Assembly: GCF_011064595.1 (NCBI RefSeq)
Contig: NZ_JAALJI010000031.1
Location: forward strand, 1 to 64,000
Reading direction: 5' to 3'
Length of the DNA: 64,000 nt
Source: Paludisphaera soli
Lineage (GTDB): Bacteria; Planctomycetota; Planctomycetia; Isosphaerales; Isosphaeraceae
The translations under genes and the position numbers were made by a program. Shown here in pieces: positions 35,167-43,082 of this stretch (its first letter is position 1; every line of letters begins with the position of its first letter). Under the pieces are notes generated by a model. The model was not told the DNA's origin. It was given only the letters and a program-made list of their open reading frames with translations, and searched no databases.

Positions 35167-35261
35167 AGCCGCGAGCATCCCTTGCGTCGTGAGAGCGATG
35201 CACGGCAGAGAAGCTCTTGTTCAGCCGGTCCAACTACCCGGGGCAGGTCATTAGGACTGGA

Positions 35262-36011
35262 TCAAGCCTCGGGCAGCCCCAGCCTCAACCGATAGCGGTT
35301 GAATCGCTCCAGCCTCGTCGGCTCCCACGTCTCCCGCCGCCGCGCCCACGAGTCCGGCTTCTTCTCGGGCAGATGGAGCACATGACTGTTCCAGGCTATA
35401 CCATCCAAAATTTTCTCTATGTCCGTGGGAAGACGAGTCCATCCATGCTGAATCAGCTTGGCGTTGTAGGTCGGGAAGAGGAACATGAACTCCGTGTCGA
35501 AGGACGCGACGTTGTACAGCCTGGTCAGTTCATCCGTCAGCTCGAAGAGTTCGCTGAATTTCAGCGGCTCGACCGGTTCGTCTATCGAATGGGCGATTCG
35601 CTTGTCTCGCTGGTCCTTCGCCTTCTTGAAAAGCTCCTTAATCCTCGAATCGAACTTCGCGTTCCTCAGCAGGGCCTGATAATCCTCCCGATACTCGTCC
35701 CTGACTGAGGTCCCCATGAAGTTCTTGAACCTCGGAAGCGTCCTGACATCCGATCCGGAATCGGTCGCCAGCTTTGCGATCTGGAGGATGGCCACCTGTG
35801 AAAAGTTGTCTACGACATAATCTAGGAAAAAATCGTCGCCGTGGACGATGAAGATTTCACCCGGGAATTCGATGATGCACTTCAGGAAATATATGTTTTG
35901 ATGAAGAATCGTCATTCTGCCGTAGAAATATTCAATCTCATCGCGGTAGCGTTTGTGGAACTCCGCCTTGAGAACGTCCTCAGCCTTCATCCTATCGAAG
36001 CGGGTCGCCAT
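35262..36011 (-). CDS. HEPN-domain protein, AbiU2-like
   Basis: 249 residues from ATG 36011, which has GGAG about nine bases upstream. The domain is helical: HKRYRDEIEYFYGRMTILHQ, then DYVVDNFSQVAILQIAKLAT and a final helix with RDKRIAHS (R135, H141), the R-x5-H pattern of HEPN ribonucleases. The overall plan matches AbiU2-like HEPN proteins of abortive infection. The base composition of the helical core is clearly lower in GC than its surroundings, suggesting recent acquisition. The frame is open upstream into an ISL3 transposase relic, so a fusion protein is formally possible, but the internal ribosome binding site favours an independent start here. Confidence 0.65.
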   Translation of the reverse strand: MATRFDRMKAEDVLKAEFHKRYRDEIEYFYGRMTILHQNIYFLKCIIEFPGEIFIVHGDDFFLDYVVDNFSQVAILQIAKLATDSGSDVRTLPRFKNFMGTSVRDEYREDYQALLRNAKFDSRIKELFKKAKDQRDKRIAHSIDEPVEPLKFSELFELTDELTRLYNVASFDTEFMFLFPTYNAKLIQHGWTRLPTDIEKILDGIAWNSHVLHLPEKKPDSWARRRETWEPTRLERFNRYRLRLGLPEA

Positions 36012-36668
36012 GTTCGGTGGCTCCGTTGCTGAAAGCATCAATTCGCCGCCCCAGGGAAGTGGACCCCGATGTCGAAACAATTTCGCCTCGGTCCGATGTT
36101 CGGCCGCCGCCGACAGCCGCTTGGCGGCCCCGCTGATGTCGTAGACCAACGTCATGTAGGTATGCCCGCGTTGCCAGGCGACCTCGTCGATCCCCAGGGC
36201 CGTCACCCCGCTCAGGTCACGGTGGGCCAGGCTCCACTCGACGTCGTGCTCGACGGCCCGACATATGCTGTCCCAGGAGGTCCGGAAGATCGATCCCACC
36301 TCGCTCCAACTCAGACGTTTGGCCCAACTCGCCAGGAACCAGCGAAAGGTCGTCGTCAGCTGATTCTTGCCATCACCCCAGGGGACGAGTTCGACCGTCA
36401 CCCCACACCGCTTGCACTCGACGCGACGCATCCAGTAGGCCAGGAACACGAGGATCCCCCACAAGGGGACGAACTCGAATCGTCGTTCCACCAGGCGATC
36501 ATAGGGGCGGCCCTGATTCAGGCACCCGGAGCAATATGGGCGACTGTTCTTGCGAGCGACCATCCGGACCACCAAGGCCGGCCCGCCATCGTGTTTCGCG
36601 AGTCAGGCCTCGCCGTAGGTGAAAAACTTGAACGTCTCCACGCGATTGAGGATCGTCTGGATACGCAT
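36012..36668 (-). pseudogene. ISL3-family transposase relic, N-terminal third
   Basis: From ATG 36668 the frame reads MRIQTILNRVETFKFFTYGE, then a TGA at 36605-36603, then continues in frame with a zinc-finger segment (CSGCLNQ ... CKRCGV), FEFVPLWGI, the helix-turn-helix FLASWAKRLSWSEVG and the beginning of the DDE domain (GIDEVAWQRGHTYMTLVYDI ... AEHRTEAK). It breaks off near 36070, and the rest of the transposase is absent. The nonsense codon and the truncation make it inactive. It joins in frame with the HEPN gene at 36011. Confidence 0.75.
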
Positions 36669-36769
36669 CCTGGGGCATTCGCTCCCGGCCGGCGCGGAGG
36701 TCGCCCTTGCCGGGCTCGAGGGCGGATGGTGGGTCGTCGCGGCGGCGGCCAGCTGATCGGCCGGCGGGG

Positions 36770-37480
36770 TCAGGTGCCGGGACGGAACGGTTCCGGCCAA
36801 CTGACCGGCCGCCCCTCGCGGACGTCCTCGAGCAGCGAGACCAGCCGGTCGAACCCGCCGTCGGGCATCTCGTCGAGGCCGGCGAACCCCATCCCATCTC
36901 GACCGCGAGAAGGCGGCACGATCGGAGCAAGGCCGTAGGCGACTCGGACCTCCTCGATCGTCAGCGAGAGCAACCTGATGACCCTGTGGGCTCGGTATCC
37001 TTCAACCTCGTTGACGGTAGGCTCTCGAACGCTCACGCCATGGTCGAGATGGGCCAGGTACTTGTTTCGGAGCGGTCGGATGGCTTCCAGATCGAACTTG
37101 CACGCCCCGATCGCGTTCCTGATCGACCGGGCCAATCCAAGCCTCCAGTCCTCGTTGACCAGGTCCGCCAACCGTTCGAAGGTGCAATTCTCTCGAGCCC
37201 CCTTGCCCTTCCCGGTCTCGGCGGGATCGATGATCCGGCAGATCGTCATGACCATCGCATGGGACGGGGTCCGCTGGACAAGCCCCATGCCGTACGGGAC
37301 CAGCTCGTTCCAGAGTTCGCTCGGTTTGCGGCCGTGGAACAGCTGGATCGAGACTGCGTAGAGCCTCGAGGCGTACATGACCTGATCGTGGATGACCAGG
37401 CAGGTGGCGATCGTCTCTTCCCCCGACAGATGCGGCCAGGGTTCGCCATGTCCGTCGATCTTGTCGTGTTGGTCCACCAC
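36770..37480 (-). CDS. AbiU2-like HEPN-domain protein
   Basis: 236 residues, largely helical, with the HEPN motif RNKYLAH (R138, H144) in IRPLRNKYLAHLDHGVS and an upstream helix MGLVQRTPSHAMVMTICRIIDPAET typical of AbiU2-like proteins. HEPN proteins of this kind are metal-independent RNases or their regulators in abortive-infection and toxin systems. The start ATG 37480 lies 16 bases after the stop of the SLOG-family gene, so the two are probably co-transcribed. A second, divergent AbiU2-like HEPN gene lies at 35262-36011. Confidence 0.75.
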   Translation of the reverse strand: MVDQHDKIDGHGEPWPHLSGEETIATCLVIHDQVMYASRLYAVSIQLFHGRKPSELWNELVPYGMGLVQRTPSHAMVMTICRIIDPAETGKGKGARENCTFERLADLVNEDWRLGLARSIRNAIGACKFDLEAIRPLRNKYLAHLDHGVSVREPTVNEVEGYRAHRVIRLLSLTIEEVRVAYGLAPIVPPSRGRDGMGFAGLDEMPDGGFDRLVSLLEDVREGRPVSWPEPFRPGT

Positions 37481-37496
37481 AGTCTCCCCTGCAGCC

Positions 37497-37952
37497 TCAC
37501 CCCAGCCTCCGGTCCCCCGCCCGCACCCGCACCGGCTCGGCCCTCTCGTCCTCGACCAGGTAGGTCGGGATCCCCGCCTGGATCGCCCGCCGCGCGCAGT
37601 CCCGAGTCCCCTTGCTGCGGGCCAGGTCGCGGTGGAAGGCGATGCACATGGCCGCGCCCGCGGCGACCATCTCGGCGTTCCGGATCGCCCCGGCGTTGGC
37701 GACGTACTGGCGGCCGTTCCGGTCCTGCTTCAACAAGGCCCCGGGCGCGTCCAGTTCCTCCCAGCGGGCCGGGTGGACCTCCTGCTCGATCCCCAGCTCG
37801 CCGCAGGCCTCGGCGAACGAACGGTCGATCCCGGAGGCCCCGCCGTGGACGATCCTGAACCCCGCCCCATGCCGGACGATGAGCCGGCCGAAGACCGACT
37901 CGGCCGTCTCGGGGTCGTACCAGGCCCGGTCTCCGGTGATGAGGATGCGCAT
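37497..37952 (-). CDS. SLOG-fold protein of the YspA/DUF2493 type
   Basis: 151 residues. It opens with MRILITGDRAWYD and contains IVHGGASGIDRSFAEACGEL, the Rossmann-like nucleotide-binding signature of cpYpsA-related SLOG proteins, then NAGAIRNAEMVAAGAAMCIAF. SLOG proteins bind nucleotides or nucleotide-derived signals and are over-represented in conflict systems. It is the first gene of a probable operon with the HEPN protein, separated by 16 bases, which suggests ligand sensing coupled to an RNase effector. That pairing is inference. Confidence 0.78.
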   Translation of the reverse strand: MRILITGDRAWYDPETAESVFGRLIVRHGAGFRIVHGGASGIDRSFAEACGELGIEQEVHPARWEELDAPGALLKQDRNGRQYVANAGAIRNAEMVAAGAAMCIAFHRDLARSKGTRDCARRAIQAGIPTYLVEDERAEPVRVRAGDRRLG

Positions 37953-38271
37953 GGAGGGGATTGTAGCGGGGCGGTCGACGGGTGGCCAGGTATTGGGAGC
38001 TGACCCCCGACCTGGTCGGCGACCGCTCGTCGCCGGGCGTCGATCGCGCTCCTAATAGGAGGTCGCGTTTAGTGACCGTCCCGACTTCGCGGGATCAGAC
38101 GGCCTGGGCGACGGCCGCGACCCGGGCCCTGCGGTCGACGAGGTCGGCCGCCTCCCGATAGGCCCTCGACAGCTCCGCCTGGTTTAACCCCGGCTGCCTA
38201 GCCGCTCGGCCAACGTCGCGTGACGACCTTACGCTACCACGGCCCCGCGGTTCGAAGAAGCCGGGCCCGGA
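37953..38271 (-). other. Gene-poor stretch with a short coding remnant
   Basis: A minus-strand frame ending at 38095 reads PGLNQAELSRAYREAADLVD and then RRARVAAVAQAV before the stop. It has no credible start codon and looks like the C-terminal end of a lost helical protein. Nothing else is recognisable in this interval. Confidence 0.3.
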
Positions 38272-38685
38272 TCAGTACAGGATTAGCACCTTGCCCTGGA
38301 CGCCGTCGATGATCAGGGTGAGCTTCCCGATCAGCTCCCGCCCGATCAGCATGTCGACGGGCGATGCGGGCTGGATCCCGATCAGGTCCAGCTCCAGCCA
38401 CTCGCCCTTACCCGTCAGCCCGTCGAGGCGGATCCTGGCCGGGAAGGTCGGGGCCGAAATGGCCTGCCCTTCCCCCACCGGTCGGATGATCGCGGCGTCT
38501 CCCTCCGACAGCCCGATCCTCCGGGCGAGCGCGGGGACGATGATCGACGAGGATGCCCCCGTGTCGATCATCGCCGTGACGTCCCTCGACTCGCCCAGGC
38601 CGCGACGCTCCCTCGCGGCCGTCGTGCGGAGGCCCACCTGCAGCAACGGGCCTAGCGGCTGCAACGTCGTTTCGATGCGTCCCAT
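38272..38685 (-). CDS. Retropepsin-like aspartyl protease domain protein
   Basis: 137 residues. The active-site motif AMIDTGASSSIIV (D41) is followed by a flap-like region and a closing hydrophobic strand PVDMLIGRELIGKLTLIIDG, the pattern of bacterial retropepsin-like proteases that act as dimers. There is no signal peptide. The start overlaps the stop of the preceding gene by one base (TGATG), so the two form a pair. The substrate is unknown. Confidence 0.8.
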   Translation of the reverse strand: MGRIETTLQPLGPLLQVGLRTTAARERRGLGESRDVTAMIDTGASSSIIVPALARRIGLSEGDAAIIRPVGEGQAISAPTFPARIRLDGLTGKGEWLELDLIGIQPASPVDMLIGRELIGKLTLIIDGVQGKVLILY

Positions 38686-39356
38686 CAGCGAGCGGCCCCG
38701 CCGAGGAACACGAGGGGCTGATGCCGGGCGATCCGCTTGATGAGGACGGGGACGTCGCCGAAGCGACGCAGGCCCTCCTCCTCGGCATCCCCCCGTTCGG
38801 GGAAGACCCCGCAGATCTCGGACTTGCGGATGAGGACGTAGTCGCCCTCGTTCTCGAGGAGCCGGTCGAGGTTGGCGGCGTAGACCGCGAGCTCCTCCGA
38901 CAGGGCCCCGGCATAGCCCGCGGGGACGCCCCGGGACCAGTCGTAAGATTGCGAGCGGTCCGGGGTAGCCGGCACCGGGCTCATCTCCTCCCCCGCGTCA
39001 CGCCCGGGAACCTCCGCCTGCCTCCCCCCGCTCGGGACCCTCAGGAGGGCGAACCCGAGCGATCTGCCCTCGGTGACGGTCACCAGCCTGACCGGCCTCC
39101 CCTCAATCGTCTCGGCGACCCCCGACTTGACCAGTTTGTGCGTCGCCCCCTCGGACGTCCTGGCGATCGTCCAGAGCCTTCCGCCGGGCAGCTTGATCAG
39201 TTTGTGCGTCGCCCCCTCGGACGTCTCGATCGCGGTGTAATTCAACACGCGCATCAACTTGGCGAGCGAAGGAGGGTATCGCCTATATCCCCGCTTGCGC
39301 GCCGCCCCTGGCCGGCCGGCGGCTGGCCCCAGGCCGCTCTTCCCGTGATTCGCCAT
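38685..39356 (-). CDS. Hypothetical partner of the retropepsin-like protein
   Basis: 223 residues. The C-terminal part (SEELAVYAANLDRLLENEGD, then YVLIRKSEICGVFPERGDAE and EEGLRRFGDVPVLIKRI) resembles a small domain often seen next to bacterial retropepsin-like genes. It has no name I can give with confidence. The N-terminal part contains a 22-residue duplication: TSEGATHKLIK and TSEGATHKLVK, encoded by a direct repeat at 39126-39159 and 39192-39225. The N-terminus is basic. It is co-translated with the protease gene. It could be a substrate, an inhibitor or a scaffold; this is open. Confidence 0.6.
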   Translation of the reverse strand: MANHGKSGLGPAAGRPGAARKRGYRRYPPSLAKLMRVLNYTAIETSEGATHKLIKLPGGRLWTIARTSEGATHKLVKSGVAETIEGRPVRLVTVTEGRSLGFALLRVPSGGRQAEVPGRDAGEEMSPVPATPDRSQSYDWSRGVPAGYAGALSEELAVYAANLDRLLENEGDYVLIRKSEICGVFPERGDAEEEGLRRFGDVPVLIKRIARHQPLVFLGGAAR

Positions 39357-39486
39357 GGTCGCACCCCCTCTCGGCGGATCGTACTTCCTATCCTAGGCCT
39401 CTCAAACGACTTTCGCCAGTAGAATTGGGCAGAAAGGCTGCGTCCGACACTGGGATTTATGTCGCGTTCGCGCCCCGGGACGCCCG

Positions 39487-40023
39487 TCAGGCCGCCTGGG
39501 CGTCGGACTGTCCCTCGACCTCTCGCGCCAGCTCGGCGACCACCTTGCGGGCGGACGCCAGCATCTCCGCGGGGTCGACCCCGGAGGCCCGCGAGGCTTC
39601 CCAGCGGTAGCCGTCGTACTTGAAGATGCGGGATGTCGAGGACTTCCTCCCCCTCGGCTTCTTCGGCCTGGCCCCCACCTGCTTCACCACGTCCTCCCGG
39701 GTGAAGCCCTGCTCCACGGCCGCGGTCGCGAGCCGGACCTGCTCGCGGGGGTCTACCAGCCGGGCGATCTCCTGGGCGGTGGTGGCGGGCAGCTCGCCGC
39801 GATCGACCCTCTCGCGGACAACCGCCGGCAGCTCGAGCAGGGACAAGGTTCGGGAGACCTGCCCCTCCGACATCGCCAGCTCCGAGGCCAGCCGCTTGGC
39901 CGTCCAGCCCTGCCCCTGCATAAGCGACCGGAAGGCGGCCGCCTTCTCGACCGGCTTGAGCTCCTCTCGGAGGCGGCTCGCGAGCAGCGCCTCGACGGCG
40001 TCCGGGATCGGTAGGTCTCGCAT
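39487..40023 (-). CDS. ParB-like helix-turn-helix protein lacking the N-terminal nuclease/CTPase domain
   Basis: 178 residues from ATG 40023, which has CGGAGA upstream. It contains REELKPVEKAAAFRSLMQGQ, then GWTAKRLASELAMSEGQVSR and LSLLELPAVVRERVDRGELPA, the central DNA-binding region of ParB/Spo0J proteins. The usual N-terminal ParB domain (with the GERRxR-type motif) is absent, and upstream DNA does not encode it. No ParA partner is visible. It may be a remnant of a plasmid or integrative element, or an HTH-only regulator. The C-terminal 50 residues are specific to this protein. Confidence 0.7.
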   Translation of the reverse strand: MRDLPIPDAVEALLASRLREELKPVEKAAAFRSLMQGQGWTAKRLASELAMSEGQVSRTLSLLELPAVVRERVDRGELPATTAQEIARLVDPREQVRLATAAVEQGFTREDVVKQVGARPKKPRGRKSSTSRIFKYDGYRWEASRASGVDPAEMLASARKVVAELAREVEGQSDAQAA

Positions 40024-40264
40024 GCCGAAGTCTCCGATTGAAGGGAGCGACGATATTCTATTCGGCGAGGGGGGGGCGATCACCCTGCGTCGAACAGGGT
40101 GGTCCGGTGATCTCGAAGCACGCGTGGAATTCCACGCCTCGCCCCGCGGAGGGCCTGATTTACACGCGCGGAATGTTTCACCCTGCTTGCCCTTGCACAT
40201 CCTGCCGCCAGGCTGTAAACCTAGGTTTCGAAAAGCTTTCGGGATGGGATGGGCGGCCGGGGGG

Positions 40265-40311
40265 GTAGCTTCCCAAGCTGGACGTCAGGGGTTCGAATCC
40301 CCTCGCCCGCT
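40265..40311 (+). tRNA. 3' half of a tRNA-Gly(CCC), probably an attachment-site remnant
   Basis: The sequence contains an anticodon loop TTCCCAA flanked by AGC/GCT, a T arm AGGGG-TTCGAAT-CCCCT (40287-40303), then the acceptor strand CGCCCGC and discriminator T. No matching 5' acceptor strand (GCGGGCG) or D arm is present upstream, so this is only the 3' half. Such halves are typical of the copy left at one end of an element that integrated into a tRNA gene. CCA is not encoded. Confidence 0.55.
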
Positions 40312-40352
40312 CTTTGATCGAATCCTTTCACGTCGCCTACGTTCACGATCCC

Positions 40353-40369
40353 GCCTGACCTCATCAGGC
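40353..40369. terminator. Hairpin between the tRNA relic and the DUF2293 gene
   Basis: GCCTGA-CCTCA-TCAGGC forms a perfect six-base-pair stem with a five-base loop. No U tract follows, so it may be a weak terminator or an unrelated structure. Confidence 0.3.
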
Positions 40370-40399
40370 TGAGATCTTGAGAGTGGTGCCAACTCGTAG

Positions 40400-41122
40400 A
40401 TGGCGCAAAACCGCGAGCCGGCCGTCCCGGACGATGAGGGATTCTCCCCGGGTCCAAGCCCAGGGACGGTCCGAGCCGGCGACGGCCGGGTCCTTCCCGT
40501 GCCGGCGGGCTGGGTCCTTGTCGCGCCGGGGGACGCCGGGCTGACGCGCCGCGTGAAGGCCGCCGGGGATCACTGGGTCGTCCGGGAGAAGGTTGGTCGC
40601 CGGTCGTTCTCCCGAGGCGTCTGGGCCGCCGCCGAGATCGTCGAGCGGATTCGGGCAGAACTGATGGCCGAAAGGTCCACCGAGGCCTACGCCGCTAAGA
40701 AGCAAGCCGCGGCGGCTCGACGGCAGATCGGACAGGCCGCTTACGTCGAGGATTTCCACAAGGCTGTCACGGCTTTCCTCGCCTTCCATCCGAATCACTG
40801 CGAGCTGGCCGATCGCGTCGCCCTGGCCGTGACTCGTCATGCCACGCCGGTGGGGAGCGGGACGGTCGCCAGGACCAAACGCATCCCGATCGAGCGACGG
40901 GCCGAGGCCGCGGTCATCGCCTGGATGCGGCACCAGACCACGGGCTACGACGGCATGACGATCCCGCGGATCAAGGGCAAGCGACGCGAGGTCCGCCGCA
41001 TGCTCGCCCGACGATCCCAGGAACTCCTGGAGATCTATCGGCGCGGCGAGCCGGTCGACGGCGGCTGCCTCCTTCGCAAGGCCGTGGGCGCCGAAGGGAA
41101 CGAGACGACCTCGGTGAGCTGA
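40400..41122 (+). CDS. DUF2293 domain-containing protein
   Basis: 240 residues. The C-terminal half reads RVALAVTRHATPVGSGTVAR, then TKRIPIERRAEAAVIAWMRH and MTIPRIKGKRREVRRMLARR, the DUF2293 pattern. This is a basic helical domain of unknown biochemical role, possibly nucleic-acid binding given its charge. The N-terminus is Pro/Gly-rich. It is the first gene to the right of the tRNA relic and is followed at 127 bases by a small unknown gene on the same strand. Confidence 0.8.
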   Translation: MAQNREPAVPDDEGFSPGPSPGTVRAGDGRVLPVPAGWVLVAPGDAGLTRRVKAAGDHWVVREKVGRRSFSRGVWAAAEIVERIRAELMAERSTEAYAAKKQAAAARRQIGQAAYVEDFHKAVTAFLAFHPNHCELADRVALAVTRHATPVGSGTVARTKRIPIERRAEAAVIAWMRHQTTGYDGMTIPRIKGKRREVRRMLARRSQELLEIYRRGEPVDGGCLLRKAVGAEGNETTSVS

Positions 41123-41248
41123 CGGCGCAGTCCGAGTCCCGTGCCCCCGACGCATCGACGGCGGCTTCAGGCCTCGCGATCCAGGCCCCGTAAGGATATC
41201 CTTCAGGCCTGGAGACGGAGGATTCGGGGGACGGGGGATTCGAGCGCG

Positions 41249-41596
41249 ATGGCGACCAAGCCGACCAGGATGCAACAGCAGGCGAGCGAGCAGCTCGCCC
41301 AGGCCCTCGTGCTGGTCACCGAGGCCGCGCGTCTCGACGGTGGCGATCGGCTCGGTCGCGACGAACTGCGAGAGATCGCCGAGCGCCTCGCCCGGATCTC
41401 CCGGGCGTTCGGCCTCGATGAGGTCGTCGGGAAGGCCGTGGATCGCCGTGCCCGCTCGCTCGAGATGCCGTCGAGTGCGGCCGAGCTGCTCACGCTCCTG
41501 GACTCCGATGTCAGCCCGCTGGAGACGCTCTTGCTGACCGACGACGAGTTCAAGGGGCTCGTCGAACGGATGCTCGAGGAGCTGGGCGACCTGTAA
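41249..41596 (+). CDS. Hypothetical helical protein
   Basis: 115 residues from ATG 41249. The protein is predicted to be helical: QASEQLAQALVLVTEAARLD, RDELREIAERLARISRAFG and DSDVSPLETLLLTDDEFKGL. No family, signal peptide or membrane segment is recognisable. It lies after the DUF2293 gene on the same strand and converges on the DUF1501 gene. A longer upstream frame exists but has low-quality sequence before this ATG. Confidence 0.55.
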   Translation: MATKPTRMQQQASEQLAQALVLVTEAARLDGGDRLGRDELREIAERLARISRAFGLDEVVGKAVDRRARSLEMPSSAAELLTLLDSDVSPLETLLLTDDEFKGLVERMLEELGDL

Positions 41597-41610
41597 GGCC
41601 GTGAGAACCC

Positions 41611-43035
41611 TCAGGCGAGGATCTCGCGGATCACGTGGCCGTGGACGTCGGTGAGGCGGCGGTCGATGCCGTCGTGGCGGACGGTCAGGCGCTCGTGATC
41701 GATGCCGAGCAGGTGCAGGATCGTGGCGTGAAGGTCGTAGCCGGTGGTCGCGCCGGCGGCCGCCTTCCAGGACCAGGGATCGCTCTCGCCGTGCGCGACG
41801 CCCCCCTTGACTCCTGCGCCGGCGAGCCAGGTCACGGACGTCCCGCCGTTGTGGTCGCGGCCGGTGGCCCCCTGGGTGAAGGGCATGCGGCCGAATTCGG
41901 TCGAGCAGACGATCAGCGTGTCGTCCAGGAGGCCCCGTGCTTTGAGGTCGACCAGCAGGGCCGCGGTCGGCCGGTCGATGCTCCGAGCGATCGGCGGGAG
42001 TTCGTTGGGGATGTCCGTGTGGTTGTCCCAGTTGTCCTTCGGCCCCCCCGCCCCGCTCCAGACCTGGACGAAGCGGACGCCACGTTCCAGGAGCCTGCGG
42101 GCGAGCAGGCAGCGGCGGCCGAAGTCGGCGGTCGCCGGCTCGTCGAGGCCGTAGAGTCGTCGCGTCGCGTCGGTCTCGCCCGCCAGCTCGAGCGCCTCGG
42201 GGGCGCTCAACTGCATCCGGGCGGCCAGCTCGTATGCGGCGATCCGGGATTCGAGGCGTGAGTCTCCCGGATTCGCCTCGGCGTGCCGGCGGTTCATCGC
42301 GGCGAGCCGGAGCAGGCCTTCGCGCTCGGCCTCGGCCGACGGCCATCGGGCCGAACCGGGGGGGAAGAGGTCGGGGATCGGCTCGGGCGCCGCGGCGTTG
42401 ATCGTGGTGCCCTGGTGGGCCATCGGAAGGAACCCCGCCGAGAAGTTCCCCTTGGCGTTGTAGGGGAGCCCCTTGGGATCGGGCAGGACGACGAAGGTCG
42501 GCAGGTCGTCGCCCAGGGCCCCGAGGCCGTAGGAGACCCAGGCGCCCAGGCAAGGGAAGCCCGGGGCGAGGAACCCCGTGTTCATCAAGTAGCTGGCCGG
42601 GCCGTGGACGTTCGTCCGCGAGGTCACCGCCATGAGGAAGGCCATGTCGTCGACCCGCGTCGCCAGGTGCGGGAAGACCTCGCTCACCCAGCGGCCCGAC
42701 TCGCCGTGCCGTCGGAAGGCGAACGGGGACTTCATCAGCCGCCCCGGCGTGCTGGTGACCCCTTCCACATGCTCGCCCGGGTCGAAGGGCTCGCCGTGGA
42801 GCCGGTCCAGCTCGGGCTTGCGGTCGAAGGTGTCCATCTGGCTCATGCCGCCGTTGAGGAAGATCTGCAAGACGCGCCGGGCCTTCGCCCGATGGTGGAG
42901 CCCGCCGTCGAGGTCCATCCGGGGGCGATCCGGCCCCGACGCATCGGCCCGCCCGATCAGGTCCGCGAGGGCGAGCCCGCCGAACCCGCCCCCGAGCCTC
43001 CAGAGCCAGTCGCGTCGCGAGATCCGCCCTTGCAT
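41611..43035 (-). CDS. DUF1501 (sulfatase-like) exported protein
   Basis: 474 residues from ATG 43035. The N-terminus ISRRDWLWRLGGGFGGLALAD is a twin-arginine-type signal. The body has VLQIFLNGGMSQMDTFDRKP, VFPHLATRVDDMAFL and CSTEFGRMPFTQGATGRDHN, hallmarks of DUF1501 proteins, a planctomycete-expanded family with an alkaline-phosphatase/sulfatase-like fold. It is encoded 47 bases after a PSD1-type cytochrome gene on the same strand. The two are almost always paired in planctomycetes and are thought to act together in the periplasm. The function is not established. Confidence 0.9.
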   Translation of the reverse strand: MQGRISRRDWLWRLGGGFGGLALADLIGRADASGPDRPRMDLDGGLHHRAKARRVLQIFLNGGMSQMDTFDRKPELDRLHGEPFDPGEHVEGVTSTPGRLMKSPFAFRRHGESGRWVSEVFPHLATRVDDMAFLMAVTSRTNVHGPASYLMNTGFLAPGFPCLGAWVSYGLGALGDDLPTFVVLPDPKGLPYNAKGNFSAGFLPMAHQGTTINAAAPEPIPDLFPPGSARWPSAEAEREGLLRLAAMNRRHAEANPGDSRLESRIAAYELAARMQLSAPEALELAGETDATRRLYGLDEPATADFGRRCLLARRLLERGVRFVQVWSGAGGPKDNWDNHTDIPNELPPIARSIDRPTAALLVDLKARGLLDDTLIVCSTEFGRMPFTQGATGRDHNGGTSVTWLAGAGVKGGVAHGESDPWSWKAAAGATTGYDLHATILHLLGIDHERLTVRHDGIDRRLTDVHGHVIREILA

Positions 43036-43082
43036 GAATCGTCCCCCTTCGTCACGGCCAATGGTTCCTGGTCGATCCGTCT

